Source: an uncultured Prevotella sp.
GTDB lineage: Bacteria; Bacteroidota; Bacteroidia; Bacteroidales; Bacteroidaceae
Assembly: GCA_900322175.1 (NCBI GenBank)
Contig: ONYZ01000033.1
Span: 1-32,573, forward strand
DNA: 32,573 bases
Direction: 5' to 3'
Below, in pieces: positions 1 through 6,160 of the stretch. Both the position numbers and the translations under genes were made by a program. A model generated the notes under the pieces. The model had not been told where the DNA came from. It saw only the letters and a program-made list of their open reading frames with translations, and made no database searches. Within the stretch, counting starts at the first letter, position 1. Each line of letters begins with the position of its first letter.

Positions 1-100
1 ATATTCTCCAGATTGCAAAATGTCAAAGAGCGATATTGTGTTAAACTAACGTAATATATTAATGGGGTCGGACTATCCGACTTTTTAAAGTGGATTCATA
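1..100. repeat. Left copy of 100-bp terminal inverted repeat
   Basis: These 100 bases recur in reverse complement at 32474-32573 with one mismatch (G at 65). The match stops abruptly after position 100. The repeat holds a small hairpin (67-81, stem GTCGGA/TCCGAC with a CTA loop) followed by five T residues. The other copy forms the leader of an M15 peptidase gene. Here it supplies the last five codons and stop of the neighbouring DUF4268 gene. It may be a multi-copy leader at which the assembly broke, or a true inverted duplication. Confidence 0.95.
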
Positions 101-906
101 CTTATTGTTTTGTCTATAGCGTTAGGATTGGGATTCCAATCCGGTTCACAACCTAATGCCTTGTTTATTTCATTCTTTCTAGCTTCAAAAGCAGGCAAAT
201 ATGTTTCTACCACAGAACTCCTTATGTACAATCTAACCCCCACAATACTCTTCTGAGCATTACAAGTACATGACAGGAAGATTCCACTTTTTCCTAATGT
301 TACGTCAAACCAATACTGGGCTCTTGGTGTCCGATCAGAAGCAACTTTTTTTGTTGCCAATAACTTCTCTCTAAACTTTTTCCAATATTCTAATTGAATC
401 TTACCTGTTTCAGATTCTACGTTACTCTTAGTTTTGATGGTCTTTATATCTGAATTGGGGCGACATACAATATTAAACCGCATAGAAGCAGTATCCTCGT
501 TCACTTGCCATAGTTCCAGTTGAATTGCCCAAAAAGCCAAATCTTCATTGGTGTTATCATTCAACCAATCAAAAGCTTTTTTATGTTCTTCTGTAAAATC
601 CGTTGCAATCCATACAATAGTCTTTGCATTAAGTGCCGACGCATACGTAATACTCTTGCCAAGATGATCATGATTGGTTTTTTCCAACTGGTTTTCGATA
701 ACCACATAGTTGTTACTATCATTGTCCTTTGCCAAGATATCTGCAGAATATGGTCCAACAGAAACTTCACGACCTATTACTTCAAGTTCCAAACCAATAG
801 TATCCCCCAATTCGTCTATATGCTCAACGAGCCATGGGGTAAAATCAAACTGTTCGTTTGGCCACATTTTGCGCGGACTTATCTGTTTTTGCTTAACAAG
901 TTTCAT
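85..906 (-). CDS. DUF4268 nuclease-like protein, C-terminus probably truncated
   Basis: This 273-residue protein has an N-terminal domain resembling a PD-(D/E)XK nuclease fold: D56 in SADILAKD, then E71 and Q73 in VVIENQ (D...E-x-Q). A C-terminal DUF4268-type domain begins around residue 170 (EYWKKFREKLL). Members I recall continue some 40 residues further and end in a helical segment. Here the last codons fall inside the 100-bp terminal repeat, so the natural 3' end appears lost. DUF4268 proteins are often found in accessory and defence regions, and the role is unknown. The ATG at 906 is preceded by AAGGAG and by a promoter at 951-983. Family assignment is from remembered sequence character. 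Confidence 0.75.
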   Translation of the reverse strand: MKLVKQKQISPRKMWPNEQFDFTPWLVEHIDELGDTIGLELEVIGREVSVGPYSADILAKDNDSNNYVVIENQLEKTNHDHLGKSITYASALNAKTIVWIATDFTEEHKKAFDWLNDNTNEDLAFWAIQLELWQVNEDTASMRFNIVCRPNSDIKTIKTKSNVESETGKIQLEYWKKFREKLLATKKVASDRTPRAQYWFDVTLGKSGIFLSCTCNAQKSIVGVRLYIRSSVVETYLPAFEARKNEINKALGCEPDWNPNPNAIDKTISMNPL

Positions 907-950
907 TATTCAAGCTCCTTATTGATTTTCAGTTTTAAATTTATCAACTG

Positions 951-983
951 CAAAAGTAACAAAAAAATATCAAAACCAGCAAG
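951..983 (-). promoter_or_regulatory. Predicted promoter of the DUF4268 gene
   Basis: On the minus strand TACTTTTG (951-958) matches the Bacteroidota -7 box TAnnTTTG. CTTG (980-983) lies 21 nt upstream, one base off the -33 TTTG. The start codon is about 45 nt downstream. Confidence 0.55.
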
Positions 984-1445
984 GATATATTATAAAAATA
1001 TCATCTAGCAACAAAAAAGTCCCAAAATATTTGGAACTTTCACGAATACTTCGTATATTTGCTACGATGACCCCCACTAACCTCTGTCCGAAATGTCATG
1101 TTAGTGGATCTTATTTTAATACCATTCAGAACACCCTATCTATCTCCTAGAGAATCTCGTCAGGTATTTCGGCCCATTGTATCATTGTTATATATCCCAC
1201 GTTTTTGTAATCGTTGGCTGTGATCCTTATTTCATCTTGCTCATGAGCGTATATTTTTCTCGTTTTTCTTGCACGTTTCAATTATTATTCATACTTTTGC
1301 ATCGTAATACCCCGTTGTCCCTGCTTTCGCATACTTCGGGGTTCGTGTTTTTTATAGGGTAAGCCTTGCTTAACCATCACCTTCTGAAACGTTATTTTTC
1401 TTATATGATTCATAAATTTCATCTTTTAAGTTTACGAGTGTTATA

Positions 1446-1505
1446 TCACACTGCAGCTAAAAATAGCTGATAATTCTCTTTCGCATATGCTGTTATTGCA
1501 TCCAT
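1446..1505 (-). pseudogene. Truncated copy of the one-helix microprotein
   Basis: This is an ATG-initiated 19-residue reading frame. It begins like the intact microprotein at 2830-2961: Met, acidic residue, Ala/Ser, Ile, then a shared AKENYQL. It stops where the transmembrane helix should start. DNA identity is also visible, including the shared GAGAATTATCAGCT. It follows the RhuM fragment just as the intact copy follows the DUF1016/HsdS fragment. It is probably a dead duplicate. Confidence 0.6.
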
Positions 1506-1525
1506 ACACTACGATTATGCTTTAC

Positions 1526-1735
1526 CTATAGTACCTCATGAGTCTGAGTTTTGCCCTCAATTGCTCCATGCTGAGTGGTTGTTCGGAATTTCCGAACTAC
1601 CACTTCTTTATCTAATTCCTTATCTTCAAAGATGTTTTTAAGATGTTCACTGATGTTTGATTTGCTCGACTGATAAATCTCTACCAGCTGAACCCCGTTT
1701 GTATCGGCAAGCGACTTGTTAAGACGGAGTAAAGT
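1526..1735 (-). pseudogene. RhuM-family (virulence protein RhuM) fragment
   Basis: The open minus-strand stretch encodes QLVEIYQSSKSNISEHLKNI, then FEDKELDKE and VVRKFRTTTQHG. This matches the family pattern in which a helix-turn-helix-like segment (MxxLFxxSxxNIxxHIKNIFxxxEL) precedes an E/N-SVxRxFRT segment and a YNLD motif. The frame ends at TAG (1526-1528) just before the expected YNLD. There is a stop instead of a start upstream. RhuM genes often accompany type I restriction loci. Only about 70 codons remain of a family that usually exceeds 300. Confidence 0.7.
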
Positions 1736-1741
1736 TTATGC

Positions 1742-2248
1742 TTACACGAGTTTGCACTCCTCAACTGTAGACAGGGCAAGTAGCTCTTTGCGAACCTCCA
1801 GCAGGACGGTGTCTGCCGAAACTTCCTCGCTTGTAGGACCAGCCTTTAGCAATTGGCCCTTCTTGATGTTGGCATTTTGGAAACGGGTAAATATACCAGC
1901 ATGCGATTTGGTATGGGCGGCACGAGGTTCTACTTCCACATCTATCTTCATTTTGGTTTCGCCCACTTTTACGTCAATACCACGAATGGCGCCAACATTC
2001 ATAAGCGCTCGCCTATAGCAGTTATTATCAAATGTATAGCTAGGGTGCTTCTTTACGAATGTAGAAACGTCGCTATCATACGTTTCTACGACCGGACGAT
2101 TGACCGAGAGGTAGGTTTCTCCTGCCTCGAGTGCAAATGCGAACGAAAGTAGCTTATCTTTTACGAACCACTCCTCAGAAAGAATACGAGCAACGCTTTC
2201 TTCGGAGGGTATCTGGTTTATTTCTTCCTGATTATCTGATGTATTCAT
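1742..2248 (-). CDS. Hypothetical protein, second gene of a two-gene operon
   Basis: This 168-residue protein is not recognised. It has no signal peptide or membrane segment. It begins with an acidic, polar tail (residues 1-20), followed by a compact alpha/beta-looking region. Notable stretches are EEWFVKDKLLSFAFALE, ETYLSVNRPVVETYDSDV, and a small segment with alternating charged residues (KVGETKMKIDVEVEP) followed by RAAHTKSHAGIFTRF. Its ATG overlaps the TGA of the upstream gene in an ATGA (2245-2248), which implies translational coupling and roughly equal dosage. Its stop lies six bases from the open end of the RhuM fragment. The pair could be a toxin-antitoxin-like or defence module, but only the organisation and setting suggest it. 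Confidence 0.75.
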   Translation of the reverse strand: MNTSDNQEEINQIPSEESVARILSEEWFVKDKLLSFAFALEAGETYLSVNRPVVETYDSDVSTFVKKHPSYTFDNNCYRRALMNVGAIRGIDVKVGETKMKIDVEVEPRAAHTKSHAGIFTRFQNANIKKGQLLKAGPTSEEVSADTVLLEVRKELLALSTVEECKLV

Positions 2249-2730
2249 CCAAATTTACGCATTAATTCTAATAAGGACTCTGGAGAGAATTGTATATGGC
2301 TCTCACCGTGTCTTACGCCATCAATTCGTGCAAAATATGAATATTCGTATGCCCCAAGGCTTATAACAGCCCCAGTAGTATCAGACTCCAATCCAATAGT
2401 GGCGTTGGTATCAGGTGCTATCATCCAATGCTCCCAATCAGCATTGTCAGATATCAGAAGTACCGATTTGATATTCTTAATAATCTTTGGTGATATAGCC
2501 AACGCACCCCTTCCGTCCCAATTATTCTTAAGACTGCAAAGATGATCGATTCGCTCATAAGCAGCTGACAATGCAGGTTGACTAACCTCGAGTGCAAGAC
2601 GCTTGGCCACTCTCTCCTTATCCGCATGTGAAATATGGAGCGAGTGGATGTACTCCATCACATCCGCATACGATGCGCCGGAATAAGCCAATACAGGCTC
2701 AGAAACAATCTTTACTCCATTATCTTCCAT
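2245..2730 (-). CDS. Hypothetical protein with NWDGxGA motif, first gene of a two-gene operon
   Basis: This 161-residue soluble protein carries LKNNWDGRGALAIS at about residues 68-81. I recall this NWDGxGA-x-P/S pattern from small uncharacterised bacterial proteins. It is followed by a helix and by a beta-rich half (MIAPDTNATIGLESDTTGAVISL, then YSYFARIDGVRHGES), and the protein ends in a short helix (SPESLLELMRKFG). No catalytic motif is evident. It is transcribed from a perfect Bacteroidota promoter (2753-2784) and shares a 4-nt ATGA overlap with the downstream gene. Both genes lie among remnants of restriction-associated genes. Function is unknown. Confidence 0.78.
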   Translation of the reverse strand: MEDNGVKIVSEPVLAYSGASYADVMEYIHSLHISHADKERVAKRLALEVSQPALSAAYERIDHLCSLKNNWDGRGALAISPKIIKNIKSVLLISDNADWEHWMIAPDTNATIGLESDTTGAVISLGAYEYSYFARIDGVRHGESHIQFSPESLLELMRKFG

Positions 2731-2752
2731 ACCTTATTATTTATTTATAATG

Positions 2753-2784
2753 CAAAGGTACAACGTTTTTTTGAAAATAGCAAA
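2753..2784 (-). promoter_or_regulatory. Consensus promoter of the two-gene hypothetical operon
   Basis: On the minus strand the -7 box TACCTTTG (2753-2760) and the -33 box TTTG (2781-2784) are separated by exactly 20 nt. This is a full match to TTTG-N19-21-TAnnTTTG. The start codon of the first gene is about 20 nt downstream, giving a very short leader. Confidence 0.8.
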
Positions 2785-2829
2785 TAAAACGCTATATTTT
2801 TCCTGTGAATCCAGAGATTTCAAAAACAA

Positions 2830-2961
2830 TCAGTGATGTTTTCCCTTCTTTTTCTTCATTTCTACAATCACTGTTATTATCCCCACGATTACGCCTATGA
2901 TACTTACCAGCAAACAAATCAGCTGATAATTCTCTTTTGCCCAACTACTTATTGATTCCAT
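2830..2961 (-). CDS. 43-residue single-helix membrane microprotein
   Basis: The ATG at 2961 opens a 43-residue protein. It has a polar N-terminus (MESISSWAKENYQ), one strongly hydrophobic helix (about residues 14-33, with GVIVGIITVIV), and a lysine-rich tail (KKKKGKHH). The positive tail suggests an inner-membrane protein with the C-terminus in the cytoplasm. The start lies 4 nt after the stop of the DUF1016/HsdS chimera, so the two were probably co-transcribed. A truncated copy sharing AKENYQL lies at 1446-1505. The resemblance between copies in both protein and DNA supports a real gene family. The family and function are not known to me. Confidence 0.6.
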   Translation of the reverse strand: MESISSWAKENYQLICLLVSIIGVIVGIITVIVEMKKKKGKHH

Positions 2962-2965
2962 ACCA

Positions 2966-3247
2966 TTACTTCTTTAGTTTATCAATCTCACCAAGCACTT
3001 GCTCTAGTTTCTCCACAATACGATGTTGCTCGGCAAGAGGAGGAACAAGGGCTCTCGTGCTCCACATCTCCTGTGATGCAGTAGTGAGATACCATCTAAT
3101 AGCTACGTCATCGTCAACTCTGAGTGTCTGGAAGATATGTGTCCATGTTAGATTCGGAAATCGCGATTTCCAATTTTCCTCATCAGGGAACAATGTATAG
3201 AACTTGCGGAATGCACGAAGGTATCTAGGAGAATATCCTTCTCCCAT
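2966..3247 (-). pseudogene. Chimeric remnant: DUF1016 N-domain joined to HsdS C-terminus
   Basis: The first about 67 of 93 residues (GEGYSPRYLRAFRKFY, then WTHIFQTLR and AIRWYLTTASQEMWSTRAL) match the N-terminal region of DUF1016/YhcG-type proteins, whose hallmark is GxSxRxLxxMRxFY...W...WSTR. The remaining residues (VPPLAEQHRIVEKLEQVLGE, then IDKLKK) match the conserved repeat at the end of type I restriction specificity subunits (PLPPLAEQxRIVxKIE). The join is in frame after STRAL. Both parents are several hundred residues long, so neither function can survive. Deletion or recombination in an hsdS cassette is the simplest origin. The ORF stays open upstream of the ATG, so the natural start is lost. 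Confidence 0.75.
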
Positions 3248-3261
3248 ATAATTCGGAATAG

Positions 3262-3461
3262 CGACGCGGGGACACGGGGACGCGGGTCCATTAGAAATTT
3301 TGATGGTTGGCAGGGGATGGGGTAAAAATGGTAAGTATATGTATATATTATTATATATATTATAATATATATAATAGTATAATAATAAGTATAGACTATT
3401 GCACCTACAACTAGGAAATCCTAATGGACCCGCGACCCCGCGTCCCCGCGTCCCTGCGTCG
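3262..3461. repeat. GC-rich inverted repeat around an AT-rich core
   Basis: The left arm (3262-3294) and right arm (3421-3461) are reverse complements. Both contain CGCGGGTCCATTAG and GACGC/GGGGAC units. The right arm has about one extra 8-nt unit. The 126-nt interior is nearly pure A/T in its middle (3335-3400), with palindromic TATATA runs. No ORF is present. It resembles a small non-autonomous palindromic element and would form a strong hairpin. It sits at the border between the accessory region and the HU locus. Confidence 0.8.
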
Positions 3462-3728
3462 GCGGATTGCAGTGTGCTGGATAACCGGCACTAATCTGCG
3501 GGAAAATTTACATAGTTGGAATAGAAAAGTAACGGGAATCTATACGAGTGGTGGTTACGCCAATATTATTTACATATTTTAGTAAAATAATTGCGTAAAA
3601 ATTTGGTGGTATCAGAAAATTGTTGTACCTTTGCACCGTCAATCAGAAAGAAAAGCGCGCACACAGAGTATGAAAGACACAGAGAGTAATAAACAAGTAA
3701 TTTAAACCATCAAAACACATTACACACA
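3462..3728 (+). other. Intergenic region carrying the HU promoter and leader
   Basis: No gene is visible. The stretch holds the promoter at 3602-3633 and a leader of about 90 nt with short purine-rich ACACAGAG repeats (3660-3690). Confidence 0.6.
3602..3633 (+). promoter_or_regulatory. Consensus promoter of the HU-like gene
   Basis: TTTG (3602-3605), 20 nt, then TACCTTTG (3626-3633) is a full match to the Bacteroidota sigma-ABfr consensus. The predicted transcript starts near 3640, about 90 nt before the HU start codon. Confidence 0.85.
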
Positions 3729-4238
3729 ATGGCAAAGATTTTTTATCTGCTCAAGCAGAACAAAGTGAAAAATTCGAAGATCTTCGGAAAGTGGTTTGCT
3801 CACGGCAAGACCGTAGAAGTGATAAACACACGCAAGATGGCGACCCACATAGCCGACCACGGCTCTATCTACACACCCGACGTAGTGTTTGGAGTGCTGG
3901 AGAAATTCCGCAGTTGCCTGCTGGAGATGCTGCTGAATTCGAAGCGAGTGAAGATAGACGGTCTGGGCACATTCTTCACCACCATCGAAAACGAGCCCGG
4001 AGGAGCGGCCAAGAAGGAGGACTTCAGTCCACAGAAGAACCTGAAAGCTCTGCACATCCGATTTATGCCGGAGCAGGAGGCCGAGACCAATATCTCAAGC
4101 CGAGAGTTTATCAAGAAGGCGGAGTTTGTAAACGCCGAGAGTTTCGCCGGTTCGCTGGTGGACGAAGAGCCCGGCAACGGCGGAAGCACCGGAGGTGGAG
4201 GAAATCCCGGAGGCGGTGGCGGCATAAGCACTGATTAA
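3729..4238 (+). CDS. HU-like DNA-binding protein with glycine-rich tail
   Basis: This 169-residue protein belongs to the Bacteroidota HU-like (HU-HIG) group. An extended N-terminus (MAKIFYLLKQNKVKNSKIFG) precedes an HU fold: helices up to about residue 75, then the beta-arm entry VKIDGLGTFFTTIENEPGG and a final AIHIRF-type strand (LKALHIRFMPEQ). The last 25 residues are Gly/Pro/Ser (GGSTGGGGNPGGGGG), probably disordered. In Bacteroidota such genes usually travel with a smalltalk microprotein and a peptidoglycan hydrolase. Smalltalk follows here, but no amidase does. The protein likely binds DNA, and its targets are unknown. Confidence 0.88.
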   Translation: MAKIFYLLKQNKVKNSKIFGKWFAHGKTVEVINTRKMATHIADHGSIYTPDVVFGVLEKFRSCLLEMLLNSKRVKIDGLGTFFTTIENEPGGAAKKEDFSPQKNLKALHIRFMPEQEAETNISSREFIKKAEFVNAESFAGSLVDEEPGNGGSTGGGGNPGGGGGISTD

Positions 4239-4303
4239 GTTTTGGACAAAAACAATAATCCGTAGGAAAATAACATTTTCAAACCTAATAATCTGTAACG
4301 ACC

Positions 4304-4405
4304 ATGAGTAAGAAGGAAACCATCAAATTCGTAGTTCAGCTCATCGCATCGATTGCATCGGCGATACTGACAGCACTGGGAGCCACCAGCTGCGTAGGAG
4401 CATAA
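4304..4405 (+). CDS. Smalltalk microprotein
   Basis: The ATG at 4304 opens a 33-residue protein with a basic start (MSKKETIK), a hydrophobic helix (FVVQLIASIASAILTALG) and the ending ATSCVGA. This is the pattern of the NCBI-named smalltalk family of Bacteroidota. It almost always lies directly after a HU-like gene, as here, 65 nt downstream. The cysteine near the C-terminus after LGATS is typical of the family. Function is unknown. A strong terminator follows 8 nt after the stop, so HU and smalltalk form one short transcription unit. Confidence 0.85.
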   Translation: MSKKETIKFVVQLIASIASAILTALGATSCVGA

Positions 4406-4412
4406 ACGAATC

Positions 4413-4450
4413 CACCCTCAGACAAGCGCGTCTGGGGGTGTTATTTTTTA
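4413..4450 (+). terminator. Rho-independent terminator after smalltalk
   Basis: An 11-bp stem (CACCCTCAGAC, 4413-4423, pairing with 4430-4440, one G-T pair) closes a 6-nt loop and is followed by TTATTTTTT. Confidence 0.9.
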
Positions 4451-4500
4451 AACTATCCTAATTATCCGATAGCAGTGACGGATAATTGGGGAAATATATG

Positions 4501-4508
4501 TAACTTTG
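4501..4508 (+). promoter_or_regulatory. -7 box immediately before the patatin gene
   Basis: TAACTTTG matches TAnnTTTG and ends only 6 nt before the ATG at 4515. No good TTTG lies at the -33 position. Transcription would start at or within a few bases of the start codon. Confidence 0.6.
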
Positions 4509-4514
4509 CGGGCG

Positions 4515-5378
4515 ATGGAAAAAAAAGTAGCATTAGTACTATCGAGCGGTGGCGCTAGGGGCCTGGCGCACATCGGGGCTATCGAGGAACTACAGGCCCA
4601 GGGATATAGCATCACGTCGATAGCGGGATGCTCGATGGGTGCACTCATCGGCGGAGTGTATGCAGCAGGAAAGTTGCCACAATTCCGCGAGTGGATGAAG
4701 ACGGTAGACAAGAAGAAGATGCTGGAACTGACCGATTTCTCGTTTAGTCTGAACCACGTGGTCAAGGGCACCCGAATCATCGAGGCCATCATGGAATTTG
4801 TGCCCGATGTGAAGATAGAAAATCTGCCGATACCATATTGCGCCGTGGCCACCGACTGGATAACCGGTCGCGAGGTGGTATTCTGCAAGGGTAGTCTGTT
4901 CGAGGCCATTCGGGCGTCGATATCGCTACCGTCATTCTACGAACCCGTGCGTCGCGACGGCATGATACTAATCGACGGTGGTGTGACCAACCCCATACCG
5001 ATGAACCGTGTAAAGCGACACGAGGGCGACATACTGGTGGGTGTGGACGTGAGCGGACACGACTACAAGGCGCAATGGGACGAGCAACACCTGCTGGCAC
5101 AAAAGCGCAAGCAGAGCAAGTCGCTATCGCAACAGATACTGAACCGACTGATACCCGACAATCTGGAGTTTAACTACTACACGATGTTGTCGCGCGTAAG
5201 TTCGATAATGATACGTCAGAACTCGCTGATGATGGCGCAGATAGCTCATCCCGACATACTGATAGACATACAGATGAGTCGCTACGGAGGCTTCGACTAC
5301 GACAAGTCGGAGCGCCTGATAGCCATCGGGCGCCAAAAGACCAAACAGGCAATTGAAAAGTATAAAACTACTTGCTAG
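4515..5378 (+). CDS. Patatin-like phospholipase
   Basis: This 287-residue cytoplasmic-type esterase/phospholipase has the patatin features in order: oxyanion-hole loop SSGGARGLAHIG (10-21), nucleophile elbow GCSMG (serine 40) and catalytic aspartate in DGG (154-156). It belongs to the short bacterial NTE/RssA-like group that hydrolyses acyl ester bonds of lipids; the natural substrate is not evident. The start is ATG 4515. An upstream in-frame TTG at 4506 lies inside the promoter box, and the next Met (41) would remove the oxyanion loop. No signal peptide is present. The 3' end overlaps the convergent ccsA gene by 11 bp. Confidence 0.92.
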   Translation: MEKKVALVLSSGGARGLAHIGAIEELQAQGYSITSIAGCSMGALIGGVYAAGKLPQFREWMKTVDKKKMLELTDFSFSLNHVVKGTRIIEAIMEFVPDVKIENLPIPYCAVATDWITGREVVFCKGSLFEAIRASISLPSFYEPVRRDGMILIDGGVTNPIPMNRVKRHEGDILVGVDVSGHDYKAQWDEQHLLAQKRKQSKSLSQQILNRLIPDNLEFNYYTMLSRVSSIMIRQNSLMMAQIAHPDILIDIQMSRYGGFDYDKSERLIAIGRQKTKQAIEKYKTTC

Positions 5379-6144
5379 TATTATACGTATGCACACTAGT
5401 GCCTTGGGCCGAGGGCAGATAGTTGATGCCCCACCAGCACATCTGTAGTAGCACGAACGACACTACGAGCGAACCCAGCGCCAATCGCACCCGATGGCGC
5501 GGAACAAGTCGGTAGTGTATGTATCCCAGATACGACAACCAGGTGATAGCGGCCCAAGTCTCCTTAGGGTCCCACGACCAGTAGTGCCCCCAAGCCTCCT
5601 TGGCCCAAAGAGCACCAAAAAGCATTCCGAAGGTCATAAACGCCAAACCCACATACACCATATTGTCGATGATGTCGAGGTGGCGGGTCTTGCCTATCAG
5701 ACTGACCAGTGCCATCAGTGTGGCGGCTCCCAAAACAGCGTAGGCAAACATATATACTATCACATGTGGAGCAAACCACGGACTCTGCAGGGCGGGCATC
5801 AGCGTCTTGTCGTGTATCTCGGGCTTAAAAAGGTTTACGCATATAAACACCAGTGCCAGCACGGTAGAAAACGACAGAATCCACTTGTACTTCCAGCGCG
5901 AATAAACAATAATACCTGCTAGCGGCAGGAAGAACGAATACCACAATCGCGTTTCGCCCATAGTACGTAGTGGCGGACGTTCGAGCGATATCCACATGGA
6001 TAGTATAAAGCCGAAAAACACCAGCAAGCCAGCAATGGTCATAGTGTAGGTAAGTGCAACCTTATTGCGCCAAGCTGCCCATGCACCTACACTCCACAAC
6101 AACACGGCCGATAAAGCAAAATATATAAAATAACTCCAGTCCAT
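5368..6144 (-). CDS. ccsA: Cytochrome c biogenesis protein CcsA (ResC/CcmC family)
   Basis: This 258-residue polytopic membrane protein has the haem-handling tryptophan-rich motif WGHYWSWDPKETWA at 185-198. Conserved histidines H127 (FAPHVIVY) and H210 (YIHYRL) flank it on neighbouring helices, as expected for haem ligation. In the system II pathway it works with ResB to export haem across the inner membrane and attach it to apocytochromes c. It lies 16 nt downstream of resB, and the two are surely co-transcribed. It is shorter than the fused forms in some Bacteroidota and complete for a stand-alone protein. Its end overlaps the convergent patatin gene. Confidence 0.92.
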   Translation of the reverse strand: MDWSYFIYFALSAVLLWSVGAWAAWRNKVALTYTMTIAGLLVFFGFILSMWISLERPPLRTMGETRLWYSFFLPLAGIIVYSRWKYKWILSFSTVLALVFICVNLFKPEIHDKTLMPALQSPWFAPHVIVYMFAYAVLGAATLMALVSLIGKTRHLDIIDNMVYVGLAFMTFGMLFGALWAKEAWGHYWSWDPKETWAAITWLSYLGYIHYRLVPRHRVRLALGSLVVSFVLLQMCWWGINYLPSAQGTSVHTYNTSK

Positions 6145-6160
6145 ACTCTTCCCTAACTTC

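Larger units (their letters stand above)
984..1741. other. Decayed accessory region without an intact gene
   Basis: No convincing full-length gene lies here. The minus strand reads as short fragments broken by stops: the RhuM remnant (1526-1735), a truncated copy of a one-helix microprotein (1446-1505), and an open stretch at about 1147-1281 encoding a basic then ordinary peptide (RKIYAHEQDEIRITANDYKN) with no normal start. Base composition is more AT-rich than the core genes further right. I read it as debris of former accessory genes. Confidence 0.6.

Noticed and set aside
1177-1362. Short hydrophobic plus-strand ORF in the decayed region
   Set aside because: It has no promoter or family resemblance, and the minus strand carries better coding traces.
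3791-4234. Alternative reading frame over the HU gene
   Set aside because: It is an Arg/Ser-rich shadow frame; the HU frame has family motifs, promoter and terminator.
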